From the NCBI RefSeq assembly GCF_030758775.1, contig NZ_CP132384.1, forward strand, positions 124,001-188,000: a DNA stretch of 64,000 nucleotides. The letters are read 5' to 3'. The notes under the pieces were generated by a model that did no database searches, was not told the DNA's origin, and saw only the letters and a program-made list of their open reading frames with translations. Source of the DNA: Bifidobacterium asteroides (GTDB taxonomy: Bacteria; Actinomycetota; Actinomycetes; Actinomycetales; Bifidobacteriaceae). Positions 1 through 9,093 of the stretch are shown here, piece after piece. The position numbers and the translations under genes were made by a program. How positions within the stretch are numbered: the first letter of the stretch is position 1; each line of letters opens with the position of its first letter.

Positions 1-2
1 TC

Positions 3-1184
3 TCCGGCGTGCCGACCCGTTTCGCCCAGGTTCTGGTCCTGGCAACCCCCTGCCCTCTGCTGATCGCCGCCCCTGTGGCCTACATGGCCGGAACCGGAAG
101 GCTGGCCAAGGCGGGGCTGCTGATCAAAACCCAGGACGTGATCGAGAACCTGGGCCGGGTCTCGCACATCTTCTTCGACAAGACCGGCACGCTGACCGTC
201 AAACGTCCCCAAGTGGCCAAGATCGACCTGCCTGACGGCAGGGAGCAGAAGGTGGATACAGACCGGATTCTGGCCATGGCGGGCGCTGTGGAGGCCTACT
301 CGGTCCACATCCTGGCCAACGGAATAGCTGAAGCCGGCGCCGCTGCCCAGGAGCGACTGCGGGCGCAGAGCAGTGACGAGATCCATCTGCATGCGCAGGA
401 GGTTCAGGAGGACTCCGGCAACGGGGTCCAGGGTATGGTCGACGGCCATCAGGTCAAGGTGGGCAGGGCTCAGTTCGTGGCCGACGGGAATTCAAGTGAT
501 TTCTTTGGCCCCCTGGCACCTGACGAGATGGCCTCCTACATTTCTATCGATGGAGTCCTGGCCGCCAGAATTGTCATGAAGGACGTGCCCAGGTCGGATG
601 CCGCCCAGACCATCGCCCAGCTTCGGGAGTTGGGGATCACTCGTCTGTCCATGGTCACCGGTGACAAGGAGGACTCGGCCCGGATCATCGCCGACCAGGT
701 GGGCATCACCGACGTGCATGCCGGCCTCTTCCCTGAGGACAAGGCCGATCTGATCGCCAAGGCCTCCAAGGAGGAGCCCAACCGGCAGCCCCTCTGGGAC
801 ATCTGGCTGTCCAAATTCCTGGGGGAGTCAGTGACCAAATCCATCACCGTGATGGTGGGGGACGGGGTCAACGATGCTCCGGTCCTGGCTGCCGCCGACG
901 TGGGTATGGCTATCACTGACGGCACCACCACGGCTGCCTCTGAGTCCGCCCAGGCCGTAATCATGAATGACGACATCGCTTGTCTGCCAAGGTCAATCAC
1001 CATTGCACGCAGAACCAAGCGGGTCATGCTCCAGGCGGTCATGCTGGGGCTGACCCTGGCTACAGTGGGCATGCTCTGCGCCGCCTTCGACCTGATTCCG
1101 GTGGTTGTCGGCGCCTTTACCCAGGAGGCCATCGATGTGGTTTCCATCCTCTGGGCCCTGACCGCGCTGATAGACCGGGACTGA
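3..1184 (+). CDS. Heavy-metal P-type (P1B) ATPase, C-terminal part
   Basis: The gene runs in from the left edge, so its N-terminal metal-binding and first membrane segments are missing. The visible part starts in the ion-channel helix with a TPCPLLIA motif, the position of the CPx metal-binding motif of P1B ATPases. Next come the phosphorylation site DKTGTLT (Asp near residue 57 of the visible part), the nucleotide-binding domain, the MVGDGVNDAP hinge motif and two C-terminal membrane helices. P1B ATPases pump soft or transition metals across the membrane using ATP; the metal cannot be told here because the N-terminus is missing and the motif is TPC rather than CPC. The usual His-Pro pair of the nucleotide-binding domain (SEHPLA type) reads SVHILA. 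The family is secure, the substrate unknown. Confidence 0.9.
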   Translation, partial: SGVPTRFAQVLVLATPCPLLIAAPVAYMAGTGRLAKAGLLIKTQDVIENLGRVSHIFFDKTGTLTVKRPQVAKIDLPDGREQKVDTDRILAMAGAVEAYSVHILANGIAEAGAAAQERLRAQSSDEIHLHAQEVQEDSGNGVQGMVDGHQVKVGRAQFVADGNSSDFFGPLAPDEMASYISIDGVLAARIVMKDVPRSDAAQTIAQLRELGITRLSMVTGDKEDSARIIADQVGITDVHAGLFPEDKADLIAKASKEEPNRQPLWDIWLSKFLGESVTKSITVMVGDGVNDAPVLAAADVGMAITDGTTTAASESAQAVIMNDDIACLPRSITIARRTKRVMLQAVMLGLTLATVGMLCAAFDLIPVVVGAFTQEAIDVVSILWALTALIDRD

Positions 1185-1272
1185 GACCATTTCGCGACGC
1201 TTGGTGAAAGTCCCGGGGATGGAGACCGCCTGGCTCTGTTCCCGACCGTCGCTTTGCGTTAGGCTGACAAGC

Positions 1273-2769
1273 ATGAGCGATATTAATGTCAACGATTCCA
1301 CCATGCCCGCACCGGCCCGCGGCGAGGAAGCCGGCTCACCCCTGCGCGTGGCCGTCATAGGCGCGGGGCCTGCAGGGGTCTATGCCTCTGACATTCTGTT
1401 GCGGCAGCTTCGGGAGAAGGGTGCCGACCTGGGTCTGGGCGACCGGGCCCGTATCGATCTGTTCGAGAAACTGCCTGTTCCCTTCGGCCTGGTCCGTTAT
1501 GGCGTGGCCCCGGACCATCCCAGCATCAAGTACATCGCCGGCGCCTTGGAGAAGACCCTGGACAACCCCGAGATCCACCTCTATGCGGATGTGGAGTTCG
1601 GCAGGGACGTCAACCTGGATGATCTGCTGCAACGCTACGATGTGGTCCTCTTCGCCACCGGTGCGGTGGACGACCGCCCCCTGGAGATCGCCGGGCACGA
1701 GCTTGATGGCGTTCACGGGGCCGCCCACTTCGTCGAATGGTATGACGGCTATCCCGACGCTGACCAGGACTGGCCCCTGGATGCCAAGCAGGTGGCCGTC
1801 ATCGGAGGCGGGAACGTGGCCATGGATGTCTCCAGAATCCTGATGCGGCGGGCCGACGACCTGCTGGGCACGGACATCCCCGGCAATGTCTACCAGGGGA
1901 TTCAGGGCAACCAGGCCCGCGAGCTGCACATGTTCATCCGCCGCGGCCCGGCCCAGGCCAAGTTCTCGGTCCAGGAGCTGCGCGAGCTGGAGAAGCTGCC
2001 CGGAGTGCAGATCATCATCAACGAGGAGGACTTCGACCTGGATCAGGAGACCATCGACCGGGCCGGTGCCGACAAGCTGACCCGCCAGATGCTGGAGGAG
2101 CTCTTCACCATCAGGGAAATGGCCGAGGACATGGCTGAGGACGGCGGTGTCGACTTCGAGGGCAATCCCGCCGACCGCCGTTTCTATATGCACTTCTACC
2201 GGATGCCTGCCGCAATCATCGGCCAGGACGGCAGGGTGACCGGCATTCGCGTGGAAAAGACCAAGGTCACGCCCGAGGGCGCCATGGAGGAGACCAGCCA
2301 GTACGAGGAGTATCCGGTACAGGCCGTCTATCATGCCATCGGCTACAAGCCCGCCGAGGTTCCCGGCATTCCCTACGATTTCTCCGGCTACACCCTTTCC
2401 AACGTCCACGGTCGTGTGACCACTGCTCCCGAGGGGCAGGACGGCCGACCCATCGACCGTCTCTACGCCACGGGCTGGGCCAAGAGGGGGCCTGTGGGCC
2501 TGATCGGGTCCACCAAATCCGATGCCCTGGAGACCATCGGCAACATGCTGGATGACCTGGCGGCCAGCCCGTCTCGCGGCCGCTTCGCCCAGGACCGGGA
2601 CGACGATTCGATTGATCGCTTCCTGGCGGACAAGGGCATCCAGCCTATCGACTTCGCCGGTTGGAAGCGGGTCGATGCCTATGAGCGGGCCGAGGGCGCC
2701 AAGGTCGGACGCGAGCACATCAAGGTCATCGACCCAGACCAGCTCCGCCAGCTCGCCCACGGCGAATAG
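1273..2769 (+). CDS. FAD-dependent ferredoxin-NADP(+) reductase (FprA/adrenodoxin-reductase type)
   Basis: About 498 residues. An N-terminal FAD-binding Rossmann motif (VIGAGPAGVYASDIL) is followed by a FEKLPVPFGLVRYGVAPDH segment and a second, NADP-binding glycine-rich motif (VIGGGNVAMDVSRIL). The C-terminal GWAKRGPVGLIGSTKSDA segment is typical of FprA and mitochondrial adrenodoxin reductase. These enzymes pass electrons between NADPH and ferredoxin. I chose the ATG at 1273 because it begins a low-complexity leader just before the FAD motif; an in-frame TTG at 1201 is possible but has no better ribosome-binding site. It appears to be a single-gene unit ending at the terminator downstream. 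Confidence 0.9.
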   Translation: MSDINVNDSTMPAPARGEEAGSPLRVAVIGAGPAGVYASDILLRQLREKGADLGLGDRARIDLFEKLPVPFGLVRYGVAPDHPSIKYIAGALEKTLDNPEIHLYADVEFGRDVNLDDLLQRYDVVLFATGAVDDRPLEIAGHELDGVHGAAHFVEWYDGYPDADQDWPLDAKQVAVIGGGNVAMDVSRILMRRADDLLGTDIPGNVYQGIQGNQARELHMFIRRGPAQAKFSVQELRELEKLPGVQIIINEEDFDLDQETIDRAGADKLTRQMLEELFTIREMAEDMAEDGGVDFEGNPADRRFYMHFYRMPAAIIGQDGRVTGIRVEKTKVTPEGAMEETSQYEEYPVQAVYHAIGYKPAEVPGIPYDFSGYTLSNVHGRVTTAPEGQDGRPIDRLYATGWAKRGPVGLIGSTKSDALETIGNMLDDLAASPSRGRFAQDRDDDSIDRFLADKGIQPIDFAGWKRVDAYERAEGAKVGREHIKVIDPDQLRQLAHGE

Positions 2770-2800
2770 ACGATCGCGCCTAGGTCGTCGGTGGCAGTGG

Positions 2801-2847
2801 CAGGGCCTGGATGAGGTTCATGAATCCTCACCCAGGCCCTGTTTTCT
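2801..2847 (+). terminator. Rho-independent terminator
   Basis: A strong hairpin, CAGGGCCTGG...CCAGGCCCTG with an inner TGAGG/CCTCA extension, is followed by TTTTC. It lies about 30 bp past the reductase stop and ends that transcription unit. Confidence 0.85.
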
Positions 2848-2940
2848 TGGTATGCCCTACTGGGTGCTTACGGCAGACGGACAGGCCTGGTGCAGCTATC
2901 ATTGTCATTAGAGCCCCTCACGGAATCGAAGGAGCGTGAC

Positions 2941-4122
2941 ATGGCTAATCTGACTCTCTATCCGGCCACCCTCCAGTGGGCCGTTGAGGAGAGCGATGCC
3001 GATCCAGTGGCCCTGTCTCAGCGCCGGGGACTTGGCCAGTTGCCGGATTGGCTGGAATCCAAGGAACCCGTATCCTTATCCTTCAACAAGGTTGAGCAGC
3101 TCAGCAGGGCCCTGCATGTGCCTTTCGGTGCCCTGGTCAGGTCGGTTGTGCCCCAGCGTCGCCTTGAGCCTCTGGTTCGTTACCGGACCGTAGGCAACAC
3201 GTCTGTGCAGCCCAGCAAAAATCTGCAGGACACCATCGACCAGATGCGGTTTAGGCAGGAGTGGGCCAGGGATGAATTGCTTGAGTCCGGCTTGGATGCC
3301 AACCCGCTAGTCGGTTCGGTGCGCGATGCCGAGCAGGACAATTCCCTTGCTGATGCGCTTCGCTCCACCCTTGGGCTGGATGGGCGCTCTGCCTGGGAGG
3401 GCGGCAATTCCAGCGACCGTTTCCGTGAGCTCAAGGAACGTGCCTCCCATGCGGGCATCATGATCATGCTCAACTCCCAGGTGGGTTCCGTGAGTTCTCG
3501 AAAGCTGGATCTTCAGGAGTTCCGGGGATTCGTGCTGATCGACGATATGGCTCCGCTGGTGTTCATCAACAGAAATGATTCCTTTGATGGCATGATCTTC
3601 ACCTTGATTCACGAGGTGGGGCACGTACTGCTGGGCACTCAGGAGCTCTTCGACGGCATTGGCGGCCAAGGGGACCGCAAGGCCACGGAGCGCGCGATAA
3701 ACCGGGCGGTGGTAAAGGCCGTGATTGACGATGAGCGCTTCCGGCAGGTGTGGCGAGAGCAGCTGGTAGGTGATAAAGAGCCGGCCAGTGCTGCGGAGTC
3801 CATAGCTGGTGAATTCCATCTGAGCCCTCTTGCCATGGGGATGCAAGCCCATCAGCTCGGCTTGACTGGCGAGGATACGCTTGAGGAGCTGCAGGCACGA
3901 ATGAATCGGCATCTTCATGACAGGGCCGTCCACCGTCAGGAACGGGAGTCCCATGGTAATGGCAACAGGACCAATGCCTCCAGGGTCGATACCGGTTTCG
4001 TCCGCCTGGTCAATGCCGCCATGGACGGGGGAAGACTGGCTCCGACTGAGGGCTTCGACCTGGTGGGGGTGCGTTCCCCGCAGTCTTATCAGGGGTTGAT
4101 TCGTGAAAAGAAGCTGATATGA
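2941..4122 (+). CDS. ImmA/IrrE family metallo-endopeptidase with N-terminal HTH-like region
   Basis: About 393 residues. The first ~75 residues (QRRGLGQLPDWLESKEP... VEQLSRALHVPFGALVRS) look like the XRE-type helix-turn-helix often fused to these peptidases. The catalytic zinc motif HEVGH lies near residue 224 within LIHEVGHVLLG, with the family hallmark DDMAPLVFINRNDS just before it. ImmA/IrrE peptidases cleave repressor-like proteins or act in toxin-antitoxin-like modules. The ATG at 2941 has GGAG at good spacing. The stop overlaps the start of the next gene by ATGA, so the two are translationally coupled. The pairing with DUF4411 suggests a toxin-antitoxin-like unit, which is inference from gene neighbourhood. 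Confidence 0.88.
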   Translation: MANLTLYPATLQWAVEESDADPVALSQRRGLGQLPDWLESKEPVSLSFNKVEQLSRALHVPFGALVRSVVPQRRLEPLVRYRTVGNTSVQPSKNLQDTIDQMRFRQEWARDELLESGLDANPLVGSVRDAEQDNSLADALRSTLGLDGRSAWEGGNSSDRFRELKERASHAGIMIMLNSQVGSVSSRKLDLQEFRGFVLIDDMAPLVFINRNDSFDGMIFTLIHEVGHVLLGTQELFDGIGGQGDRKATERAINRAVVKAVIDDERFRQVWREQLVGDKEPASAAESIAGEFHLSPLAMGMQAHQLGLTGEDTLEELQARMNRHLHDRAVHRQERESHGNGNRTNASRVDTGFVRLVNAAMDGGRLAPTEGFDLVGVRSPQSYQGLIREKKLI

Positions 4123-4718
4123 CCGCCACCCTCTACCTGCCCGATTCCAACGTCTTCATCGCCTCCTGCCGGCTCAACCATCCTTTCGACTACAAGGAAT
4201 TCCACCCCTTCTGGCGATGGATGGAAAAGCTGGCTGAGGACAAGGCGATCGCCTTGGTGGATGTCGTCTACGACGAGTTGGTCAACGAGCAGGCCGCTGA
4301 TCCCGATATGCTGGATCTTTGGGTGCGTGCAATGTTCAAAGGTCGTCAAATAAGTCATAAGGATGACAGGTATGGGCAGGTCTATGCGCAAATCCAGGAT
4401 TATCTGGTCACCTGCGGGAAGTATACGGAAGAGTCGCGCCGATACTGGGAGCCGGAGAGCAAGGCGGATCCCTGGCTGATCGCCGTGGCCAAGGTCGAGG
4501 GGGCAGTCATTGTGACGGATGAGGCCCGGGTTCCGCTGCAGCAGGGGCAGCACATGAAGAAAGAGCCCAAGATTCCTAACATCGCAGACCATTTTGGGGT
4601 AAAGACCATGAATCTTCGCCGGTTCTTCGATGAAAACGGGAGGATGAAGAAGGTCCAATATGTTCTTCCTAAGCCTCAAGGCGAGAGGAAAGACGTGAGC
4701 CAACCAGGCCTGTTCTGA
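4119..4718 (+). CDS. DUF4411 family protein (PIN-like)
   Basis: 199 residues. The N-terminus LYLPDSNVFIASCR has the first acidic residue of PIN-type nucleases (D-S-N). A conserved acidic residue follows in VVYDELVNE, and the C-terminal half has IVTDEARV, again as in PIN domains. The length fits DUF4411. It overlaps the ImmA/IrrE peptidase gene by 4 bp. By analogy with other peptidase-DUF4411 pairs, this is probably the effector (putative RNase) and the peptidase its partner or regulator. No nuclease activity can be proved from sequence. Confidence 0.85.
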   Translation: MTATLYLPDSNVFIASCRLNHPFDYKEFHPFWRWMEKLAEDKAIALVDVVYDELVNEQAADPDMLDLWVRAMFKGRQISHKDDRYGQVYAQIQDYLVTCGKYTEESRRYWEPESKADPWLIAVAKVEGAVIVTDEARVPLQQGQHMKKEPKIPNIADHFGVKTMNLRRFFDENGRMKKVQYVLPKPQGERKDVSQPGLF

Positions 4719-4796
4719 AAGGACAGTAGGGGGAGGAGCCCAGCAGTCCTATCTTTTCAGAGGTCGTTCAGCAAAAATTCAGCGGCATTGTCTACC

Positions 4797-5741
4797 ATGG
4801 AACCCATGAATGGCAAGCTGAAGGTTCACGGACATTTCAACGGCCTGAAAACGACGCTTTTGTTCGCCCTTATGTGGGCCGTTATTATGCTCATCTGGTG
4901 GCTGACCGGCGGTCGCCAGGGGACGCTGGGCGTCTATATCCTCATAGGCCTGGCCACCACTTTTGGATCCTACTGGTTCTCCGACAAGGTGGCGATCGCC
5001 TCCATGCATGCCCGGCCGGTCAGCGAGCAGGAGGCTCCCGACCTTTATCGGATTGTCCGGGAGCTGTCGGGGAGGGCCGGCAAGCCCATGCCCCGCATCT
5101 ACATCGCCCCCACCGACTCGCCCAATGCCTTTGCCACAGGCCGCAACGAGCGCCATGCCGCCGTCTGCTGCACCCAGGGGATCCTGCGCATCCTCAACGA
5201 GCGTGAGATTCGCGGTGTGCTGGGCCACGAGCTCATGCATGTCTACAACCATGACATTCTGACTTCTGCAGTTGCTTCGGCCATGGCCACGGTCATCACC
5301 TATCTGGGGTACTCCCTCATGTATTTCGGCGGCGACAGCCGGGACAGGGATAACGATTCCGGTGTCTTCGGCCTCCTGGGCGTGCTGATCAGTTCGATTC
5401 TGGCCCCCTTGGGCGCCTCCCTGATCCAGATGGCCATTTCGCGCACCCGCGAGTATGACGCCGACGAGGACGGCAGTCGGCTGACTGGGGACCCGGCGGC
5501 TCTGGCATCGGCGCTGAACAAAATATCCTACGGGTCTCAGGCCGCGCCCATGCCGCAGACCGCCGGCACCCAGAGCGCCGCCGCCATGATGATCGAGAAT
5601 CCCTTCTCTGTCCGGGGATTCAGCAGGCTCTTCTCCACCCATCCGCCCACCAATGAGCGCATAGCCCGCCTGATGCAGATGAGCCAGGAGATGGCTCAGA
5701 CCCAGGTGAATTCCGGGCATGGAGCCCAGGTGGGGTACTGA
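4797..5741 (+). CDS. htpX: HtpX-like M48 family membrane metalloprotease
   Basis: About 314 residues. Two N-terminal membrane helices (TTLLFALMWAVIMLIWWL and LGVYILIGLATTFGSYWF) precede the zinc-binding motif HELMH near residue 144, in VLGHELMHVYNHD. Two more hydrophobic segments flank the downstream REYDADEDG motif that supplies the third zinc ligand (Glu). HtpX proteases degrade damaged membrane proteins. ATGs at 4797 and 4806 are both possible starts. No clear ribosome-binding site is present, so the message may be near-leaderless. The gene converges on nagA. Confidence 0.9.
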   Translation: MEPMNGKLKVHGHFNGLKTTLLFALMWAVIMLIWWLTGGRQGTLGVYILIGLATTFGSYWFSDKVAIASMHARPVSEQEAPDLYRIVRELSGRAGKPMPRIYIAPTDSPNAFATGRNERHAAVCCTQGILRILNEREIRGVLGHELMHVYNHDILTSAVASAMATVITYLGYSLMYFGGDSRDRDNDSGVFGLLGVLISSILAPLGASLIQMAISRTREYDADEDGSRLTGDPAALASALNKISYGSQAAPMPQTAGTQSAAAMMIENPFSVRGFSRLFSTHPPTNERIARLMQMSQEMAQTQVNSGHGAQVGY

Positions 5742-5873
5742 AAGAACAGCGGTCTGAGGCGTCTGTACACCTGTCGATAGTGGTGACCGTTTCCGCCTTG
5801 GTGCCCCCAGTTGCGAAGAATCCAGCTTGTCATAGAGGCAACGAGGAACCCGAGGCTTTAGGTTATCCGTGCT

Positions 5874-7181
5874 TTAGATCTGAATTCTGCGCCCGTTGCA
5901 GACCACGGTTTTGACGGACCAGTCTGCCGGGTTCAGGAGGAGAAGGTCGGCAGCATAGCCAGGTGCCAGAAGACCCAGCGGAGCATCGGTGATCGGGTTG
6001 GGACGGTCAAGTCCCAGGGCCCGGGCAGGTGTCAGAGTGGCGGCTTCCACTGCCTGTGGGGCTGGGACGCCAATGTATCGGACGGCTCTGCCGACCGCTA
6101 CATCCAGGGTTAGCGTTGAACCAGCGATTGCTCCGTTGGAGGTCAGGCGGGCGTGGCCGCCCTTCACTGTTACGTCCAGGGAGCCCAGCTTGTAGGCGCC
6201 GTCCTCGCAGCCGGTGGCCTCCATGGCGTCGGTGACCAGGGCTATCCGATGGGGGAAGAGCCTGAAAGCCAGATCGACGCAGGGGTCCTGCACATGGAAA
6301 CCGTCGTTGATCAGCTCGGCCGTGACCCGAGGGTCCTCCACGGCGGCCGGAATGGGTCCTGGCTGACGGTGGTGGATGCCGTTCATGGCGTTGAAGACAT
6401 GTGTGAGTATGCGGGCGCCGGCATCGAAGGCGCGGCGGGTCTGGTCGTAGTCGGCATCGCAATGGCCGACCGCGGGCACCACGCCGGATCCGGCCAGGCG
6501 TGATATGGCCTCGTAGCCGTGGTCGCGCTCGGGGGCCAGCGTCACCTGGCGTATGCAACCGTCGGCGGCCTCCAGAAGACTGTCGAGAACCGCGGGTTCA
6601 GGGTCGCGCAGGCACTTGGGATCGTGCGCCCCCTTGCGGGAGAGGGCGATGAAGGGCCCCTCCAGGTGGGCGCCCAGCACGTCGGGTCTGGAGTCCATGA
6701 CCCGCCTGACCGAGCGCAGATTGATGCACATCGTGTCGACCGGGTTGGTGATCAGGCTGAGCACCTGCCGGGTGGTTCCATGGACCATATGGCAGGCCCT
6801 GGCTGTGCGAATGGCCTCGTCACCGTCATCGAAGGAGTGAACCCAGCCGCCGTGGGAGTGGATGTCGATGAACCCGGGGGTGAGGATGAAGCCGGCTGCG
6901 TCGATGAACTCCACACCGCTCGCATTCACGCCATGGTTATCGGATCCAGGCTGGAAGGAGGGTGGCAAGCTGGGCAGGCCAGCGGCTCGCAGTGCGGATT
7001 CCAGGCTCTCTCTACCTTGTCCGACCTGTTCAATCCTGCCCTCTAGGGCCAAAATCCAGCTATCTTCCCTGATGCCCCGGGCATCTATCAGCCTTGCGCC
7101 GGTCAGGACAAGGGGATGGGCCGGTCCATTCAGGGATGACTCGACCGCTAGCCCCGCCGACTCGTATGCTTCCTTGGACAT
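5874..7181 (-). CDS. nagA: N-acetylglucosamine-6-phosphate deacetylase
   Basis: 435 residues, last gene of the amino-sugar operon. Metal-dependent amidohydrolase: the HSHGG metal-site motif, HLEGPF near the middle, GHCDADYDQTRRA with a metal-binding His, THVFNAM, and the catalytic Asp in LVTDAMEATG are all present. It removes acetate from GlcNAc-6-phosphate to give glucosamine-6-phosphate, the substrate of NagB encoded just upstream (14-bp gap). The length is slightly above the ~380-400 residues usual for the family because of an insertion near residues 60-80. Confidence 0.95.
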   Translation of the reverse strand: MSKEAYESAGLAVESSLNGPAHPLVLTGARLIDARGIREDSWILALEGRIEQVGQGRESLESALRAAGLPSLPPSFQPGSDNHGVNASGVEFIDAAGFILTPGFIDIHSHGGWVHSFDDGDEAIRTARACHMVHGTTRQVLSLITNPVDTMCINLRSVRRVMDSRPDVLGAHLEGPFIALSRKGAHDPKCLRDPEPAVLDSLLEAADGCIRQVTLAPERDHGYEAISRLAGSGVVPAVGHCDADYDQTRRAFDAGARILTHVFNAMNGIHHRQPGPIPAAVEDPRVTAELINDGFHVQDPCVDLAFRLFPHRIALVTDAMEATGCEDGAYKLGSLDVTVKGGHARLTSNGAIAGSTLTLDVAVGRAVRYIGVPAPQAVEAATLTPARALGLDRPNPITDAPLGLLAPGYAADLLLLNPADWSVKTVVCNGRRIQI

Positions 7182-7195
7182 GTTTGGTTTGCCTT

Positions 7196-7984
7196 CTAGA
7201 TGGACTGCCAGTCAGGCTTGTTGGCATAGGCCCACTTGTAGTAGTCGCGGTTGCGCAGGCGGGAGGCGGCGGCCTCGTCCACGATCACGGTGGCGTGGGG
7301 GTGCATCTGGAGGGCGGAGGCCGGGCAGAAGGACGATATGCCGCCCTCTACGCTCTCGGCCACGGCTTCCGCCTTGCCGGCTCCGAAGGCCAGGAGGACC
7401 AGCTGGCGGGCCTTGAGTATTGTCCCGATTCCCTGGGTGATGCAGTGGGTGGGCACCTGGTCCATGTCATTGTCGAAGAATCGGGCGTTGTCGATGCGTG
7501 TCTGCTCGGTCAGGGTCTTGATGCGGGTGCCCGAGGCCAGGGAGGATCCGGGCTCGTTGAAGCCGATGTGTCCGTCGGTGCCGATGCCCAGGATCTGCAG
7601 GTCGACGCCGCCGGCATCCTCGATTGCCTGGTCGTACACGCGGCCAGCGTCCTTGATGGTTTCCAGGTTCCCGTTGGGCACCCTCACCTTGGCAGGGTCC
7701 AGGCCCAGAGGCTTGACCACGGTCCGGTCGATGGTGGACCGGTAGGACTGGGGGTGGGCCGGATCCAGCCCCGCATACTCGTCCAGGGCGAAGCCGCGTA
7801 CCTGGGATACGTCGATCCCCTCCTTGTGGACCAGATCAGCCAGCGCCTGGTATGCCGCCAGGGGGCTGGACCCCGTGGCCAGACCCAGTACGCAGTCAGG
7901 CTTGCGCCGGATCAGGTCGGCCGTGCAGCGGGCATAGATTTGGCCGGCTTCCTCCTGGGACTTGACGATGATGATTTCGGTCAT
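7196..7984 (-). CDS. nagB: Glucosamine-6-phosphate deaminase
   Basis: 262 residues, the normal length. The glycine-rich LGLATGSSPLAAYQAL loop, the DEYAGLDPAHPQSYRS segment and the catalytic GTDGHIGFNEPG motif are all present. It isomerises and deaminates GlcN-6-P to fructose-6-phosphate, which feeds the fructose-6-phosphate phosphoketolase shunt of bifidobacteria. Its start overlaps the stop of the upstream ROK kinase gene by ATGA, so the two are translationally coupled. Confidence 0.96.
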   Translation of the reverse strand: MTEIIIVKSQEEAGQIYARCTADLIRRKPDCVLGLATGSSPLAAYQALADLVHKEGIDVSQVRGFALDEYAGLDPAHPQSYRSTIDRTVVKPLGLDPAKVRVPNGNLETIKDAGRVYDQAIEDAGGVDLQILGIGTDGHIGFNEPGSSLASGTRIKTLTEQTRIDNARFFDNDMDQVPTHCITQGIGTILKARQLVLLAFGAGKAEAVAESVEGGISSFCPASALQMHPHATVIVDEAAASRLRNRDYYKWAYANKPDWQSI

Positions 7985-9087
7985 GATGCGATTTCCTTTC
8001 CGATAAAGTCAGATGGGCGACTGTCGGCGGCCATGCGTCCTGCCAGGGCGGCGCCGATGGCTGCGATGGGCAGGTCGGCCGTGGCCAGGCGCAGCCGGTC
8101 GGGCAGATTCAGCGAGGCGATGAAGTGGCTGCAGGCCGCGCTCCTATTCAGATGCTCGGTGACCAGATCCAGCAGGGGCTGGCCGGTTTTGCTCATGCCG
8201 CCGCCCAGGATGATGATTGCGGGATCGATGGTCAGGGCCACGATCTGCACGGCCAGGGCAATGCCATGGCCGATGATGTCCTCCACTCTCTGGGCGCGCT
8301 GATTCCCTTGACTTGCCTGGGCGATCAGGTCGGGCAGGGGATGGGCGATTCCCGGCCAGAGGGCTTCCACGGCCGAGCCTGAGGCCACGGTCTCCAGACA
8401 GCCGCGCTGGCCGCACTTGCAGGGGAACTGGTGGGCATCCACTGAGATGTGGCCGATTTCGCCGATTGCCCCGCTGGCTCCGTGTTCGATCCTGCCCCCG
8501 CGGATGATGCCCGCTGCCAGACCGGTGCCTAGGTTGATGAAGGCCACTACGTGGTCGTCCTGGTCGGGCACGGCCCTGGGTTCGTCACGCCCGGGCTCTG
8601 ATGCGGAACGTCGGGCCTGGTCCCGGGCAGCCTCGGAGTGGGGTGTGGTTCCATGGGTCATCAGGGTATTGCCAGCCTGCGAGGCAGCTCCCAGAGCAGC
8701 GATGTTGACATCGTTCTCAACGCGGACGGGCAGACCGGTCGTCTTGGCCACGGCAGGGCCCAGAGCCATGTGGCGGATGCCTAGGTTGACCGCGTCATCC
8801 ACCATCCCCCGATTGGCATCCACTCGCCCCGGGATGCCTAATCCTACGGTGACCGGACCCTGGTTTGGGCCCACCTGATCCAGCAGGTGGCGGACAAGTG
8901 TCACTGTGTCGTCATGGACCGCCTGGTTGCCCTGGCGCGTGGGGGTTCGACGGCAGGCCAGCAGGTGTTCGTCACCATCTATGGCCACGCCCTCGATCTT
9001 GGTGCCGCCGATGTCAATTCCCAGGCTGATCGGGCCGGCCTGGACGCTGTCTTTGTCCGCCCTGGGATGCGGGGTCGATGTTGCCAT
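7981..9087 (-). CDS. ROK family sugar kinase (probable N-acetylhexosamine kinase)
   Basis: 368 residues. The N-terminal ATP-binding motif LGIDIGGTKIEGVAI, the catalytic ENDVNIAALG segment, HGASGAIGEIGH and the ROK zinc-binding signature CKCGQRGCLE are present. ROK kinases phosphorylate glucose, GlcNAc or ManNAc. Placement between an AGE epimerase and nagBA makes GlcNAc (or ManNAc) the likely substrate. The protein is longer than the usual ~300-320 residues because of a charged, low-complexity insertion near residues 130-160. It is 6 bp downstream of the epimerase gene and overlaps nagB. Confidence 0.9.
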   Translation of the reverse strand: MATSTPHPRADKDSVQAGPISLGIDIGGTKIEGVAIDGDEHLLACRRTPTRQGNQAVHDDTVTLVRHLLDQVGPNQGPVTVGLGIPGRVDANRGMVDDAVNLGIRHMALGPAVAKTTGLPVRVENDVNIAALGAASQAGNTLMTHGTTPHSEAARDQARRSASEPGRDEPRAVPDQDDHVVAFINLGTGLAAGIIRGGRIEHGASGAIGEIGHISVDAHQFPCKCGQRGCLETVASGSAVEALWPGIAHPLPDLIAQASQGNQRAQRVEDIIGHGIALAVQIVALTIDPAIIILGGGMSKTGQPLLDLVTEHLNRSAACSHFIASLNLPDRLRLATADLPIAAIGAALAGRMAADSRPSDFIGKEIAS

Positions 9088-9093
9088 GAGGTT

